A DNA stretch of 64,000 nt, taken from NCBI GenBank assembly GCA_964644845.1, contig CAZXXS010000012.1, positions 62,001-126,000 of the forward strand, written 5' to 3'. This document shows positions 9,101-17,601 of this stretch, one piece after another. Below the pieces are notes generated by a model that saw only the letters and a list, made by a program, of their open reading frames with translations, did not search any database and had not been told where the DNA came from. This DNA comes from Geothermovivens sp964644845 (lineage in GTDB: Bacteria; Zhuqueibacterota; Zhuqueibacteria; Oleimicrobiales; Geothermoviventaceae). Position numbers and translations under genes: made by a program. The first letter of the stretch is position 1. Each line of letters starts with the position of its first letter.

Positions 9101-9643
9101 CTGGCACGCAACGGCTTTGTCTACGTACCTTTCTTTCGCGTCAATGCGTACGGAGGCGCCGTGGGAGGCCACCTCTTGTTGAACTACCAAAACCGAACGT
9201 CACTTACCGGCGCCTTTGCGGCGGACATTCAGATTTCGCGCTTGAACACGGCTCTCCTCAACCCGGCACGCCGACGGAAGAACTCTTACGTCACAGGCAC
9301 AATCCGTTTGCGCGGACAGGGTTTTACGCCGGAATCCCTCACCAACGTACGCGGACTGGTACAGTTCACTGAACTGGGGCCCACAGTAGCCGACGACATC
9401 CTGGCTTCTCTTGACCCGAGCGGATTGAACCCGGGCATTCGAAACACGCGTAGACTCCTGGCTCTTGGCTTTCGTCCCTTGCAGATGAGCTTTCAGCTCC
9501 GGCAGGGCTACTTTTACCCCAGTCTCAAGCTCAAACAACCGTGGTTCAGCCCCGTTCGTCTCAGCGGAGGTCGAATCGACATGGGCCGCTTACCGCTGGA
9601 ACCGTTTCTCCGGACGGCCCAAGCTGGCGGGTTGTCACCGTGA
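6149..9643 (+). CDS. AsmA-like (YdbH/TamB-type) envelope protein
   Basis: 1164-residue bitopic protein. An N-terminal membrane anchor (about residues 8-32, FLRFLAIFLVLLLLGTGALT) is followed by a very long beta-rich periplasmic part. The AsmA signature lies just after the anchor: TGYSVRISRIHFNLLRGFEI. Known members bridge inner and outer membranes and move glycerophospholipids. Residues 213-294 and 295-376 are a near-identical tandem duplication. The C terminus (FRPLQMSFQLRQGYFYP, then SGGRIDMGRLPLEPF) resembles the AsmA-like C-terminal domain. The start is taken as GTG 6149; no better in-frame start is visible and the ribosome-binding site is weak. The stop overlaps the GTG of the DUF1318 lipoprotein gene (GTGA), so the two are translationally coupled, as expected for a ydbH-ydbL-type pair. 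Confidence 0.8.
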   Translation: MGRRRATFLRFLAIFLVLLLLGTGALTLLVRHYFPPEEVARLLSDVLTDKTGYSVRISRIHFNLLRGFEIDNLCLRADRTHRKAPLDSVHVAQVTLRYSFWQLLHRILRVHTVEVDAPHAWLSLQPTQQPDTVRVDTSPETSRARSKLPVSVDLKRLSIRNFGITARLHQPQRVAELQTAGWNLELSGLNLKRTNSSLKFQHLSVQHPAGNLRVRVAADTFQISASLTTKVDFSLAGNHLPDSGRVSLSLLIRSDTLRILSPHRRLRVRNLPTLVALNTNGFLKVPLSQPVDSSRVRVAADTFQISASLTTKVDLSLAGNYLPDSGHVSLSLLIRSDTLRILSPHRRLRVRNLPTLVALNTNGFLKVPLSQPVDSPRVRVSTPTFHVGFPTLTLRLLGSSLFNGHLSVRADSGGHDVSLSLGEASFPLNAWVHVLYQALPELATPLDSASLKNTALRLSFVELRGHGKKSPTESVSASLAGLVTAPRLFHPASQTAVESLRTDFDLAGSAVNSRLRKLDVHALALASGVATQTGTRFVSLNNVTLEVGATLDSTLWLHTADLDFEIDDALGGTAFVRSHWFTPGKRASLRGELQSRLRGLQIANLTDQPLHGRLDFHSVVRVPGDGSVQATASWLADSLVLETPEQPIAFPPLRGQFKGRGLFNPETRYTSLRNWQLWLPGFLVAQGDLRVLRDSVHVVLHRLRTQPGKIVDWARPLLPETSSDIVLGGTVGGAADLRFSRRQSALAGSLYVTDGLFAKPSSEFAAGQIRFSARFSGAFDSLGVNGTGRLDSLWLGSFGRRPLRGTTFRVIATVLPELALIRLDTVTAQHTPLGLFASGHGEISSATPDTQVVKLDYVFHVSADSFGPLGDVAQLRGVAAGDGRVRMFGDLLQVQGTIRPRSLCARLASGVELDTVAGKVSYDFWFDLSGEEPVFLADSPDEFPNSLREIQYASWRWLTPPGDTLYVRHIRFLRYRLESLRADVLARNGFVYVPFFRVNAYGGAVGGHLLLNYQNRTSLTGAFAADIQISRLNTALLNPARRRKNSYVTGTIRLRGQGFTPESLTNVRGLVQFTELGPTVADDILASLDPSGLNPGIRNTRRLLALGFRPLQMSFQLRQGYFYPSLKLKQPWFSPVRLSGGRIDMGRLPLEPFLRTAQAGGLSP
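6785..7276 (+). repeat. Two-copy 246-bp in-frame tandem duplication inside the AsmA-like gene
   Basis: Copy 1 is 6785-7030 and copy 2 is 7031-7276, each 82 codons. By eye they differ at about 7 of 246 positions, including Phe/Leu, His/Tyr and Arg/His changes. A third, diverged unit seems to start at 7277 with CGAGTTCGCGTT. The length is a multiple of three, so the reading frame is kept. Confidence 0.95.
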
Positions 9644-10170
9644 AAAAGGCTTTTTCCCCAACCCTCTTGCTTCTCCTTCTGGTGGCGGGCTGCGCCATCC
9701 AGGTGCCGGACGTGAAGGTAAACCTGGAAAGGCCACCCCTGCAGAGGAAAGCAGTAGGCACCTTTCAGGTACCCTCAACGGGCGTTTCAGACGTGTTGGT
9801 CGGCACCTTGGCCGAGGACGGCCTTCCGGCCGTCCGGGAGGCAAGGCTCCGGCAAAAGCAACGCCGCGCCGACCTCGACACCCTGGAGGCACGCGGCGTA
9901 GTGGGCGAAACCCGAACGGGGACCGTGGTGTTACTTCACCCCGAGCAACTGCGTTCCGCGCTGGCAAGACGCCGGGCAAGTAAACTGGTCGAAGCGGAAA
10001 ACAGAGACAGGGAAGTGGTGAAAAGTTGGCTTCGAACCGTGCTTGCGGTTTCCTTTGCCGATCTGAAGCTGTCGCTCGACGCCGACCTGGCCCGGTACTA
10101 CCGCGAGCTTGCGCCGCTGGGGGCCTGGATTGAAACCGGAAAAGACACGTGGGTGCGCAAAGAAAAATGA
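9640..10170 (+). CDS. DUF1318 (YdbL-like) lipoprotein
   Basis: 176-residue predicted lipoprotein. From GTG 9640 it has a short charged start (MKKAF), a leucine-rich core and a lipobox LVAGC with Cys18. The mature part starts IQVPDVKVNLERP, then holds a DUF1318-like segment with many Arg/Lys (RQKQRRADLDTLEARGVVGE), the part that aligns with E. coli YdbL. In E. coli the AsmA-like YdbH works with the lipoprotein YnbE and the periplasmic YdbL; here one lipidated protein may combine both roles, which is inference. GTG 9640 overlaps the AsmA stop and the stop TGA overlaps the next ATG (10167), so three genes form one coupled unit. A longer reading frame from 9541 is rejected because it has no signal sequence. 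Confidence 0.72.
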   Translation: MKKAFSPTLLLLLLVAGCAIQVPDVKVNLERPPLQRKAVGTFQVPSTGVSDVLVGTLAEDGLPAVREARLRQKQRRADLDTLEARGVVGETRTGTVVLLHPEQLRSALARRRASKLVEAENRDREVVKSWLRTVLAVSFADLKLSLDADLARYYRELAPLGAWIETGKDTWVRKEK

Positions 10171-13100
10171 TTCGGCGGATCGGTACAGTGCGACTCTCCG
10201 GTGTCCTCCTGTCGCTGCTCCTCGGCTGTCTTACGGTGCAGGCGGAAGACGTCCGTTCCACTGTGCCTGACACGGCCATCGTTCGCGTCACGACTCACCC
10301 GGCTGTGGACATCGAGCCCGCCGTTTCGCCTGACGGCCGCTGGGTCGCTTTTGCCTCCAACAGGTCCGGTAACTTCGACATCTGGGTGAAACCCGTGGAA
10401 GGCGGTGTCGCCTACAGGATCACTTCCCACCCAGCCGACGACCGACAACCGCGCTGGACCCACGACGGCCACGGCGTTCTTTTCGTGTCCCAACGTAGCG
10501 ATCCAAACGGCGACATCTGGCGCATCGACATCCGGCGCCGCGGCAATGTGGCGTGGTCTTACGGCAAACCACGTTGTCTCACTCCGCGCGTCTGCTACGA
10601 TGCTCAACCCGACGCGCACCCAAACGGGAAATTCGCCGTCTTCGTCTCAGATCGGAGCGGCGAAGCGGCAATCTGGCTGCTCAAGCTCAAGAATCGCCAC
10701 ACCCACCTGCTGTGGCGAGGGCCGGCTCTTTGGCCACGCTGGTCACCGGACGGACGCTGGCTGGCCTGGATCGCGCCTGACAGCACGGGCTGGTCCCTCC
10801 ATTTCGCGGCTTTCGATGCCAAACGCGACACGTTGGGTGGCCCCGTGTTCACGGTTCAGGGACCCGAGGGACAACCTGTCAGTTTCGACTGGAACCCTTT
10901 CGGTGCCCACCTGGCCTGCCTGGTAAAAATGCAGCCGGAAACGACCCTCCTCCACCGTCCAAACAACGGCGCGGTTTGGATTCTTCCAGCCCCGGATTCA
11001 GTCGTGACCCGGCTTCCGGCCAAGATGGTGGCAGGCGACACATTGCCACGCGCATCTTACCGGCTTTCGTACCCGACAAGGCAGTTTCTCGGTCTCTGCT
11101 GGCGCCACGGTCGTTACGTGATCGTTACAGCCGGATCCGACAGCACCAGTGATTTGCTCCGTTGGCCAGCCTCCGGAAGAATCCCCAAACAAGCGACACC
11201 GGGGGCGCAGCTCCGCTACGCTGAGCACTTGGGCGCGAGCCCAACTCACCTCAGGAACACGGCTCTTCGAGTGCCCAAGCCCACCTTTCTCTGGAAAAAA
11301 ATCGAGGCTTTTGCCCGCGTGGTGGATTTCCACACAGCTCGAAGCCCGAACACAGCCCGCGCGCTCTACGCTCAGGCTTGCACCGCCTGGCTCGCGGGAG
11401 ACCCAACGTTGGCACAGCTCGCTTTGACTCGCCTGCGCCAACTTCCTGCTGAACCAGGTGACCTGACCGCGGCTGCCGCCTTGCTCCACGCCGATCTCCG
11501 CGCCTTTTCACCTGGTCGCACGCTTCTCACGGCACGCTGTGTCGCGCGCGACTCCCTGGCTCTGACCACTTACCGGAGACTCTTCACAAACCCAGCAACA
11601 CCCGTCCGAATCCGGGCTTTTGCCGCCTTGCGCCTTGGTCAAATCGACGCGCACCAACACCGGGCCGCGGCGCTTGCCCTGCTCGACACACTCAGCGTCC
11701 TCTTCCCCCTGCAAAGAGACATCACGCTGGCCGCCTGGTTGGAAATCGCGCGAGTCCAGGCACACACGAACCCTGTCGAAGCCCACCGCCACGCGCTTGC
11801 TGTGCTCCGTCAGGCCAGTACTTACCCCGAGCTTGCCACCGAAGCCGTGCAGCTGCTTCTGACAGGTGGAACCACTTCCATTGCGTCTGTAGAGGATTCA
11901 CTCCAGGCTGCTTTGGCTCTCGCCGACACGCTCGACTCGCCAGCCGGAGCTCTTCACCTGAGACTCTGGGTGGCCACGCGCGCTCTCGCGCGTTGTGACA
12001 CGGCGCTCGCCGAGCGCGCGCTCTTAGGAATCCACAACCTCGTCGTTCACACATCTGAGGTTCGACGTCGCTTTTTGACCCTTCGGGCCCGGCTTTACCT
12101 GCTGAAAGGCCAGCCCTCGGGTGCCCTCGCGGTTCTGCGAACGGCCCCGCTCGACTCCGTACCGCCGGCCCTTGTGGTGCGCGCCTTCACTGCCCTTGGC
12201 GATTCGCTGAGCCAAACGGGAAATCCCCGCCGCGCCTACCGCGCGTACAAGCGGGCGTGGCCCTACGCATCTTCGGACGCAGTGCTGCACCGGAAACTTG
12301 TTCTTGCCGCTCTGCGCGCCGGCAAACTGGCGGACCTGACCGCTGCGTACGCGCAAGCACGAAGGCTTCACCCCGAAAACCCCGTTTTCGACTACGCCTA
12401 CGGCCTCTGCCTGTACTACCAGGCCACCGCCAACGCCATTCGCACCGACAACCCGCTCGAAATTGACATCGGCAGCCTCAAAACCTCTCTACACGTTCTG
12501 GAATTGACGTTGCGCAAAAACTCCAGCCTCGTTCCAGCCTACTTGGCTTTGGCCAAAGACTACGAGGCTCTTGAAACCGCCCTGGCGGCCCGTCAGCAGA
12601 AGAAAACCGCCTGGATTGGGAGAGCCACCCGTTTCGTCTTCGCACCCGCCATCTTCGCCTTCAAAACCATCACGCGTCGCAGGGGCGAGCCCAAGCGAAG
12701 GTACTACGAACGAGCCATCGACGCTCTGACCATCGCTCTCCAGATCAACGACGAGCGCAAGAACCCAAGGCTTGAGGCGGACCTCTACGAGAGCCTGGCG
12801 CACAACACCTTTGCCCTCGGACAGTACAGTTACCGTCAGGCGCTCGTTTACTTCGAGAAACGGCTGGCCCTGGATTCGACTTTTTCTTCTCCAGAAGAAC
12901 GTCTGCGCTTTTTCGAACGAATGGGGCACTGCGCTTTCTTCGCCGCCAAGTACGCTTTGGCAGCCTGGGCTTTCGACAACGCTGTGATCACAGCAGAAAA
13001 GCTGCACAGGCAGAATGTGCTTCCTGCCTTGCTTACGGACCTTGGCACAGCTCTGAGCTTTGCGGGCAACCACCAGAAAGCCATGACCGTGTTCCACCGC

Positions 13101-15044
13101 CTTCTCCGTTTCCCAACCACGCTTTCGAGCCCCTACCACCGCGAGCGCGCCTACCGGAATCTGGCCCTTGCCCACCTCGGCGCGGCCCAAATTGACAGCG
13201 CCCTGTGGTACGTCGCAAAAGCCCTTGCACTCCTGGAGTCCGGTGCCGTGACCGAAACAAAACGGCCGGCCGTGAGGTTAAGAATCGCCTTTCTTGGTTG
13301 GGTTTTTCCCGTGCCTTTTCTCGACCTCCGCCGCTACGGTCTGGTGCCAGCCCAGGCCGGCCCGGAGGATCTGACGCGCGCCGAAGAAATGGCTCTGCTG
13401 CTCCAGATTCAGTCCGACGCGCTCCTTTACCGCGGCCAACTTGCCGGGGTCATTCGGGCACTGTCTGGCAAGAGCGCCGCATTCAAGAAAGCAGGCGACC
13501 GATCAGCCCGGGCTGTAGTTGAGAACAACCTCGGGGTCGTGTGCATGCTGGCCGACCTCCCAGAACAGGCCTGGGCACACCTGGTGAGGGCGTGGAACCT
13601 CGCCGAGGACGCCTCCCGCTTGGAGGGCCAGGTGCAAAATGTTGAGGCCTTGGTGGAAATGCTTCGGCTGCGCCTTACCCTGCACCCGCCGTCCACGATG
13701 GAAGCGCTGCAGCGACTGCAGAACGACGCAAGGACCTTGCGCACGCTAATTCGCCGCACACACAAGGCTCTCACCAAGACCGGGGTCCGCCTGCCCTCGC
13801 TGGACGTACGTCTGTCGCTGGCCAACATCCGCTTCCGCCAGACAATCGCCCCACTGTTTTCCCTCGTGCAGCGCGATTCAACTGTGTACCTTTCTTCACC
13901 ACCGTCGGTGCCGGACACACTCGTTTCGCTTGCACAGCACCTTGCCGCCCTCCGAGATCGCGTCGACTCCCTTGCGCTGCCCGTTCTCTCCGTTCGCTAC
14001 CTCCAAACCGAAGCAGCCATCCTGCAAAACCTCGGCGACGTGCGTCGCGCTTACCGAGCGCTCAACCAACTGCGGCTTCTGGCCGAAGCACGCGGGGACA
14101 CAGCCGAGGCAGCACGACAAGAAATCCGAATCGCCTGTTTGCTCGCGCAAGTAGCTCCCTCGCAACGCGTCGCGTTACGCGCAGGCTGGCAACCGGAAGC
14201 CCTGGCGCGTCGCGGTGCATTGCGGCTCGTTGCCGCTCTGCTCAAGAACCGCTCGGCTGGTCCGGCGGACCGGCAGCTCCTCCATGCCGCTGCAACTGTC
14301 CAGATTCTCGCCAGCTTGAACCAGAAAGACCCCGACGCAGCTTTTCGGATTGTTCGCCGCTTCCACAACCAACTGGCGGCTCTGCTGCTTGCCCCTTACC
14401 ATCCCCGGAAGGGTCAGGCCGACCGGATTTGGTCGCTCGTTTTCCAGCAACTCCGGGACCAGCTCCTCGCTGAAGCCGAAACGCTCCAACCCCAAAGCAG
14501 TGCAAAAATCGGACTCGCTGGAGGAAGCGGCACCGCCCCGGCGCTGGACAGCCTTCGTCTCCACTTGCCTGCCCTCTACCGTGCCGCAAGAACTCTGCTT
14601 GCACCACCCGCACAGCCGCGGGTTGCTCTTTACGCCTGGTGCAGCCGCAAGTCCAGCACCTGGTTTCTCGTGCGCGATGATTCCGTTCGCGTTTTCCACC
14701 GCAAACCACCCCGGTCGGTAGCCACGGACTCGCTACCCGTGTGGCCCGATCCCCTCAACGGTAGATGGGCGGACACGTTGTTCGTGCTCCCAACCGCGGA
14801 AGGGGAAACAACAGCAGCCGGAACTGCTTCGCTTTTGTGGTTACACAGCAACGCCGTGCAACCGCTCTACTCCTTCGTACTGGCTCCAGGCGAAAACCCC
14901 GTCCAGTTTCGGCGTCCCACCCTGGCGGAATTGCTCTTTTCGAAGCGGTCCAACCCGCAGAAGCTGCTTCTGACCGGCAAACGCCGTTCCGAAGTCGGTT
15001 TCCTCCTCCGCTGGCTCCGCACCGCAACGGCGGACATTCCGTAG
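10167..15044 (+). CDS. Large periplasmic TolB-propeller/TPR protein
   Basis: 1625 residues. A signal peptide (MIRRIGTVRLSGVLLSLLLG, cleavage near VQA-ED) sends it to the periplasm. Residues about 35-330 hold TolB/PD40-type propeller repeats, for example VSPDGRWVAFASNRSGNFDI and WSPDGRWLAWIAPDS. Then come about 1100 residues of alpha-helical, TPR-like repeats rich in Ala, Leu and Arg, with clear units around ALFADN-type helices at 830-1060. The last 170 residues (ALYAWCSRKSSTWFLVRDD, then WADTLFVLPTAEG) look faintly like a degenerate CHAT-type fold; this is weak. Start ATG 10167 overlaps the DUF1318 stop (ATGA), so it belongs to the AsmA-like operon. No function is assigned; a scaffold or sensor in that envelope system is the simplest guess. 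Confidence 0.7.
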   Translation: MIRRIGTVRLSGVLLSLLLGCLTVQAEDVRSTVPDTAIVRVTTHPAVDIEPAVSPDGRWVAFASNRSGNFDIWVKPVEGGVAYRITSHPADDRQPRWTHDGHGVLFVSQRSDPNGDIWRIDIRRRGNVAWSYGKPRCLTPRVCYDAQPDAHPNGKFAVFVSDRSGEAAIWLLKLKNRHTHLLWRGPALWPRWSPDGRWLAWIAPDSTGWSLHFAAFDAKRDTLGGPVFTVQGPEGQPVSFDWNPFGAHLACLVKMQPETTLLHRPNNGAVWILPAPDSVVTRLPAKMVAGDTLPRASYRLSYPTRQFLGLCWRHGRYVIVTAGSDSTSDLLRWPASGRIPKQATPGAQLRYAEHLGASPTHLRNTALRVPKPTFLWKKIEAFARVVDFHTARSPNTARALYAQACTAWLAGDPTLAQLALTRLRQLPAEPGDLTAAAALLHADLRAFSPGRTLLTARCVARDSLALTTYRRLFTNPATPVRIRAFAALRLGQIDAHQHRAAALALLDTLSVLFPLQRDITLAAWLEIARVQAHTNPVEAHRHALAVLRQASTYPELATEAVQLLLTGGTTSIASVEDSLQAALALADTLDSPAGALHLRLWVATRALARCDTALAERALLGIHNLVVHTSEVRRRFLTLRARLYLLKGQPSGALAVLRTAPLDSVPPALVVRAFTALGDSLSQTGNPRRAYRAYKRAWPYASSDAVLHRKLVLAALRAGKLADLTAAYAQARRLHPENPVFDYAYGLCLYYQATANAIRTDNPLEIDIGSLKTSLHVLELTLRKNSSLVPAYLALAKDYEALETALAARQQKKTAWIGRATRFVFAPAIFAFKTITRRRGEPKRRYYERAIDALTIALQINDERKNPRLEADLYESLAHNTFALGQYSYRQALVYFEKRLALDSTFSSPEERLRFFERMGHCAFFAAKYALAAWAFDNAVITAEKLHRQNVLPALLTDLGTALSFAGNHQKAMTVFHRLLRFPTTLSSPYHRERAYRNLALAHLGAAQIDSALWYVAKALALLESGAVTETKRPAVRLRIAFLGWVFPVPFLDLRRYGLVPAQAGPEDLTRAEEMALLLQIQSDALLYRGQLAGVIRALSGKSAAFKKAGDRSARAVVENNLGVVCMLADLPEQAWAHLVRAWNLAEDASRLEGQVQNVEALVEMLRLRLTLHPPSTMEALQRLQNDARTLRTLIRRTHKALTKTGVRLPSLDVRLSLANIRFRQTIAPLFSLVQRDSTVYLSSPPSVPDTLVSLAQHLAALRDRVDSLALPVLSVRYLQTEAAILQNLGDVRRAYRALNQLRLLAEARGDTAEAARQEIRIACLLAQVAPSQRVALRAGWQPEALARRGALRLVAALLKNRSAGPADRQLLHAAATVQILASLNQKDPDAAFRIVRRFHNQLAALLLAPYHPRKGQADRIWSLVFQQLRDQLLAEAETLQPQSSAKIGLAGGSGTAPALDSLRLHLPALYRAARTLLAPPAQPRVALYAWCSRKSSTWFLVRDDSVRVFHRKPPRSVATDSLPVWPDPLNGRWADTLFVLPTAEGETTAAGTASLLWLHSNAVQPLYSFVLAPGENPVQFRRPTLAELLFSKRSNPQKLLLTGKRRSEVGFLLRWLRTATADIP

Positions 15045-15466
15045 CGCCCGCAGAGCAGCTTGTGTGCACCCCAGTACCGACGGTTTGCAATGCGACCTCC
15101 CCGCTCTTGGAAATCAACACTCTGTCCTCGTACTGTCTCTTCCCCAAAACTGGAGCGTCAAAAAGAGTGAATTTGACAATCTCGGGAATGACTGCGCCGC
15201 TCAGCGTGTTGCCGCTTCGGGGGTTGGCTACGTTCCTTTCACCTGCTCCGCACACCCTCGCACGCAGACGGGCGGGCACGGTCCAATCGTATCGAGACGC
15301 AACCGTATTTTGCAACATCTGATTGCACCGCCGCGCCGTAGAGGGACGAAACAGGCCACCGTCCCAGCAGTTCGGACGCGTGGCCGACGTGACGAAAAAA
15401 GCCGGCAACTGAACAGCGGAAGAGGCTCAAGCGACTATTTTGGCAAATGACACGGAGGGAGGGAAA
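15045..15466. other. Intergenic region between TPR gene and fabL
   Basis: No supported gene in 422 bases. Short frames here have no ribosome-binding site and no family resemblance. No clear terminator or promoter was found. A strong Shine-Dalgarno (GGAGGGAGGG, 15454-15463) for the next gene closes the region. Confidence 0.5.
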
Positions 15467-16237
15467 ATGTCTTCAAGTCTTTGCGTCGATCTGAAAGGCA
15501 AAACGGCGCTGGTCACAGGGGGCTCACGGGGCATCGGCCGAGCCATCGCCCTGAGGCTGGCCGAAGCCGGTGCCAACGTGGCCATCAACTACCTGCGTCA
15601 TCGCACTGCAGCCTCCGAAACCGCTCAGGCCATCGAGGAGCGGGGAGCTCGAGCACTGATTCTCAAAGCCAACGTGGGGGAAGAAGACCACGTCCAGCGC
15701 ATGTTCGACGAAATCGGGAAAACGTTTGGGAAACTCGACATTCTGGTCAGCAACGCCGCTTCCGGGGTGCTCAAACCGGCGCTCGAACTCAAGCTCAAAC
15801 ATTTTCACCACACAATGGACATTAACGCCGCGACGTTGCTTCCGCTGACGCAGCACGCTGTTCAGCTGATGGGAGCAAGCGGCGGGCGAATTGTCGCTGT
15901 TTCCAGTCTCGGTGCCGTCCGAGCAATCCCGAACTACACCGCCGTGGGAGCATCCAAAGCAGCCCTGGAGTCGTTGGTTCGCCACCTGGCTGTGGAACTT
16001 GCCCCCAGAAACATCAACGTCAACGCCGTGTCGGCCGGCGTCGTGGAAACCGACGCGCTGCGTCACTTCCCCAACCGCGAGCAATTGCTGCAAGCTTCTC
16101 TGGAGCGCACTCCGGCGGGTCGCCTCACCACACCTGCGGACGTTGCCGACGTCGTCCTGTTTCTGGTGTCCGACTTAGCCCGGATGATCGTCGGACAAAC
16201 GATCATCGTGGATGGTGGGTATTCAATCATGGGGTAG
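15467..16237 (+). CDS. fabL: Enoyl-[acyl-carrier-protein] reductase III (FabL-type SDR)
   Basis: 256-residue short-chain dehydrogenase that should reduce trans-2-enoyl-ACP with NAD(P)H in the last step of fatty-acid elongation. The cofactor loop TGGSRGIGRA is at 17-26 and SNAASG at 95-100. The catalytic pair is Tyr157 and Lys164 in YTAVGASK. The Y-x6-K spacing is that of enoyl reductases (FabI/FabL), not the Y-x3-K of FabG. AGVVETDALRHFPNREQLL and GQTIIVDGGYSI closely follow the FabL pattern. ATG 15467 is chosen over a TTG at 15440 because of the strong Shine-Dalgarno 3-12 nt upstream. The gene is monocistronic and ends at an 11-bp hairpin shared with the convergent operon. Confidence 0.85.
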   Translation: MSSSLCVDLKGKTALVTGGSRGIGRAIALRLAEAGANVAINYLRHRTAASETAQAIEERGARALILKANVGEEDHVQRMFDEIGKTFGKLDILVSNAASGVLKPALELKLKHFHHTMDINAATLLPLTQHAVQLMGASGGRIVAVSSLGAVRAIPNYTAVGASKAALESLVRHLAVELAPRNINVNAVSAGVVETDALRHFPNREQLLQASLERTPAGRLTTPADVADVVLFLVSDLARMIVGQTIIVDGGYSIMG

Positions 16238-16271
16238 CTGAAGGAGCCCCCGGAGACTCCCGCAATCAAAC

Positions 16272-16314
16272 GAAGACGGGTTGCACGCCGCTTGCGCAGG
16301 TGTAACCCGTCTTC
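16272..16314. terminator. Bidirectional hairpin between fabL and the PorV operon
   Basis: Perfect 11-bp stem GAAGACGGGTT (16272-16282) with AACCCGTCTTC (16304-16314), loop of 21 nt. It lies between two convergent genes. On the minus strand it is followed by GTTTGATTG, a modest T-run; on the plus strand by AGTTC, so termination there may depend on Rho. Confidence 0.6.
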
Positions 16315-16488
16315 AGTTCAAAACTCGCTCAGTCCTTTGAAAATGCGCGACTACCTCACCGAAACTAACTTCTTCGCGCCCCGCTACGGCATGCCCACAC
16401 CTCAAAGCCGATCAGCAGGGATGGAACCGCCTCCGCAGTTTCGCACCCCTCGGCAAACCAAGCCCGTCCCCGGCAGCCGGTTCGACGC

Positions 16489-17550
16489 TCACAACTGCAA
16501 CACCAGGCTGAAAATCTGGCTGTTTCCGAGAATGCGGTAGTTCGCCAGCGCGTAGTCGAAACGCAGTTTCGTCCAGCCCAGATCGTACTGCAACCCGCCG
16601 CCGAACGTGTAACTCTGTGTGTCGTAGGTGTTGAACTCGTCCTTCGTGAGCGGCACGCCGTAGTAGCCCGCCCGCAGGAAGAGGATGCGGTTCCACTCGT
16701 ATTCAACTCCTGCACCGGCGCGCAAAAGGGCGTCCATCCCGTCCCACATTTCGTAACTGACCGTCAACCTGTTGGTCTCGCTCGTCTGCACCTGCCCTTG
16801 CTGACCGACCAACTCGATGGAGGTGCCAATCCGCAGTAGTAGCGGCAACGGCCAATCGTCGGTCTTCAGTTCAGCGGCGACTTTCCGCTCGGCTGGGTTG
16901 TTCGCGTAGCGGTCGTGTGTTACCCTCAAATCCGGACCAGCCAGATGGAGGCTCCCGCCGAAATTGGCCAGGTTCATGCCCAATTTCATGCCGAGGACAC
17001 CGGTGTCCAGTAACGACCCAAGATCCATGGCGAAACCACGCGCTTTCTCGCGCCAGATGCCCTCACTGACGAATTTCACCTTGATCCCAAGCGTCAGCCT
17101 GTCGGTAACAAAGCGCGCGTAGGAGAGCCCGATCGCGTAGTCCTCCATCCGGTAGTACGTGTCCATGCCGTTCGGATGCTCAAGGGTGGTCACTTCGATG
17201 TCGTCCGTGCCCACGTAGTTCACACTGATGCCCAAGGCGCTCGATGCGGGCATCGGCATGATGAATCCGAGAAAAGTGTGGTAGATCCCCGCGTTCTCGT
17301 AAAGATTCGACCGCGCCACGAAAAAGGTCTTACGATCGATCGTTGAAATAGCAGCCGGATTCCAGTACAGACTGGCTGGCTCGCCGGCCATGGAAACCGC
17401 CGTGCCGCCCAGAGCCATGGCCCTGGCGCCCACACCCAGTTTCAGGAACTGGCCCGCTGCTGTGGCCACCCGGCTGATGTCCTGCGCAAAGCCAGAACTC
17501 GCCATCAGTAATGCCAGCAGTGTGGCAAGAGCCATTCTTCTTTTCATCAT
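16489..17550 (-). CDS. PorV/PorQ-family outer-membrane beta-barrel protein
   Basis: 353-residue outer-membrane protein of the PorV/PorQ (UPF0164) family, relatives of FadL. In T9SS, PorV shuttles cargo at the outer membrane. A signal peptide (MMKRRMALATLLALLMASSGFAQ) is followed by the family hallmark KLGVGARAMALGGT and then SLYWNPAAI. Alternating hydrophobic strands run to the C-terminal aromatic-rich end (FSLVLQL). GGGAG precedes two adjacent ATG codons (17550 and 17547). The second has the better spacing; the first is given. It is the last gene of a three-gene operon with a T9SS-type secreted protein and a TonB-dependent receptor, 51 nt after the secreted protein, which suggests a dedicated export or surface-attachment role. 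Confidence 0.85.
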   Translation of the reverse strand: MMKRRMALATLLALLMASSGFAQDISRVATAAGQFLKLGVGARAMALGGTAVSMAGEPASLYWNPAAISTIDRKTFFVARSNLYENAGIYHTFLGFIMPMPASSALGISVNYVGTDDIEVTTLEHPNGMDTYYRMEDYAIGLSYARFVTDRLTLGIKVKFVSEGIWREKARGFAMDLGSLLDTGVLGMKLGMNLANFGGSLHLAGPDLRVTHDRYANNPAERKVAAELKTDDWPLPLLLRIGTSIELVGQQGQVQTSETNRLTVSYEMWDGMDALLRAGAGVEYEWNRILFLRAGYYGVPLTKDEFNTYDTQSYTFGGGLQYDLGWTKLRFDYALANYRILGNSQIFSLVLQL

Positions 17551-17601
17551 GATCTCCCTCGCTAAGCTTCCACGCACTGCCAACATCCGCAACCTGCCCG
17601 G

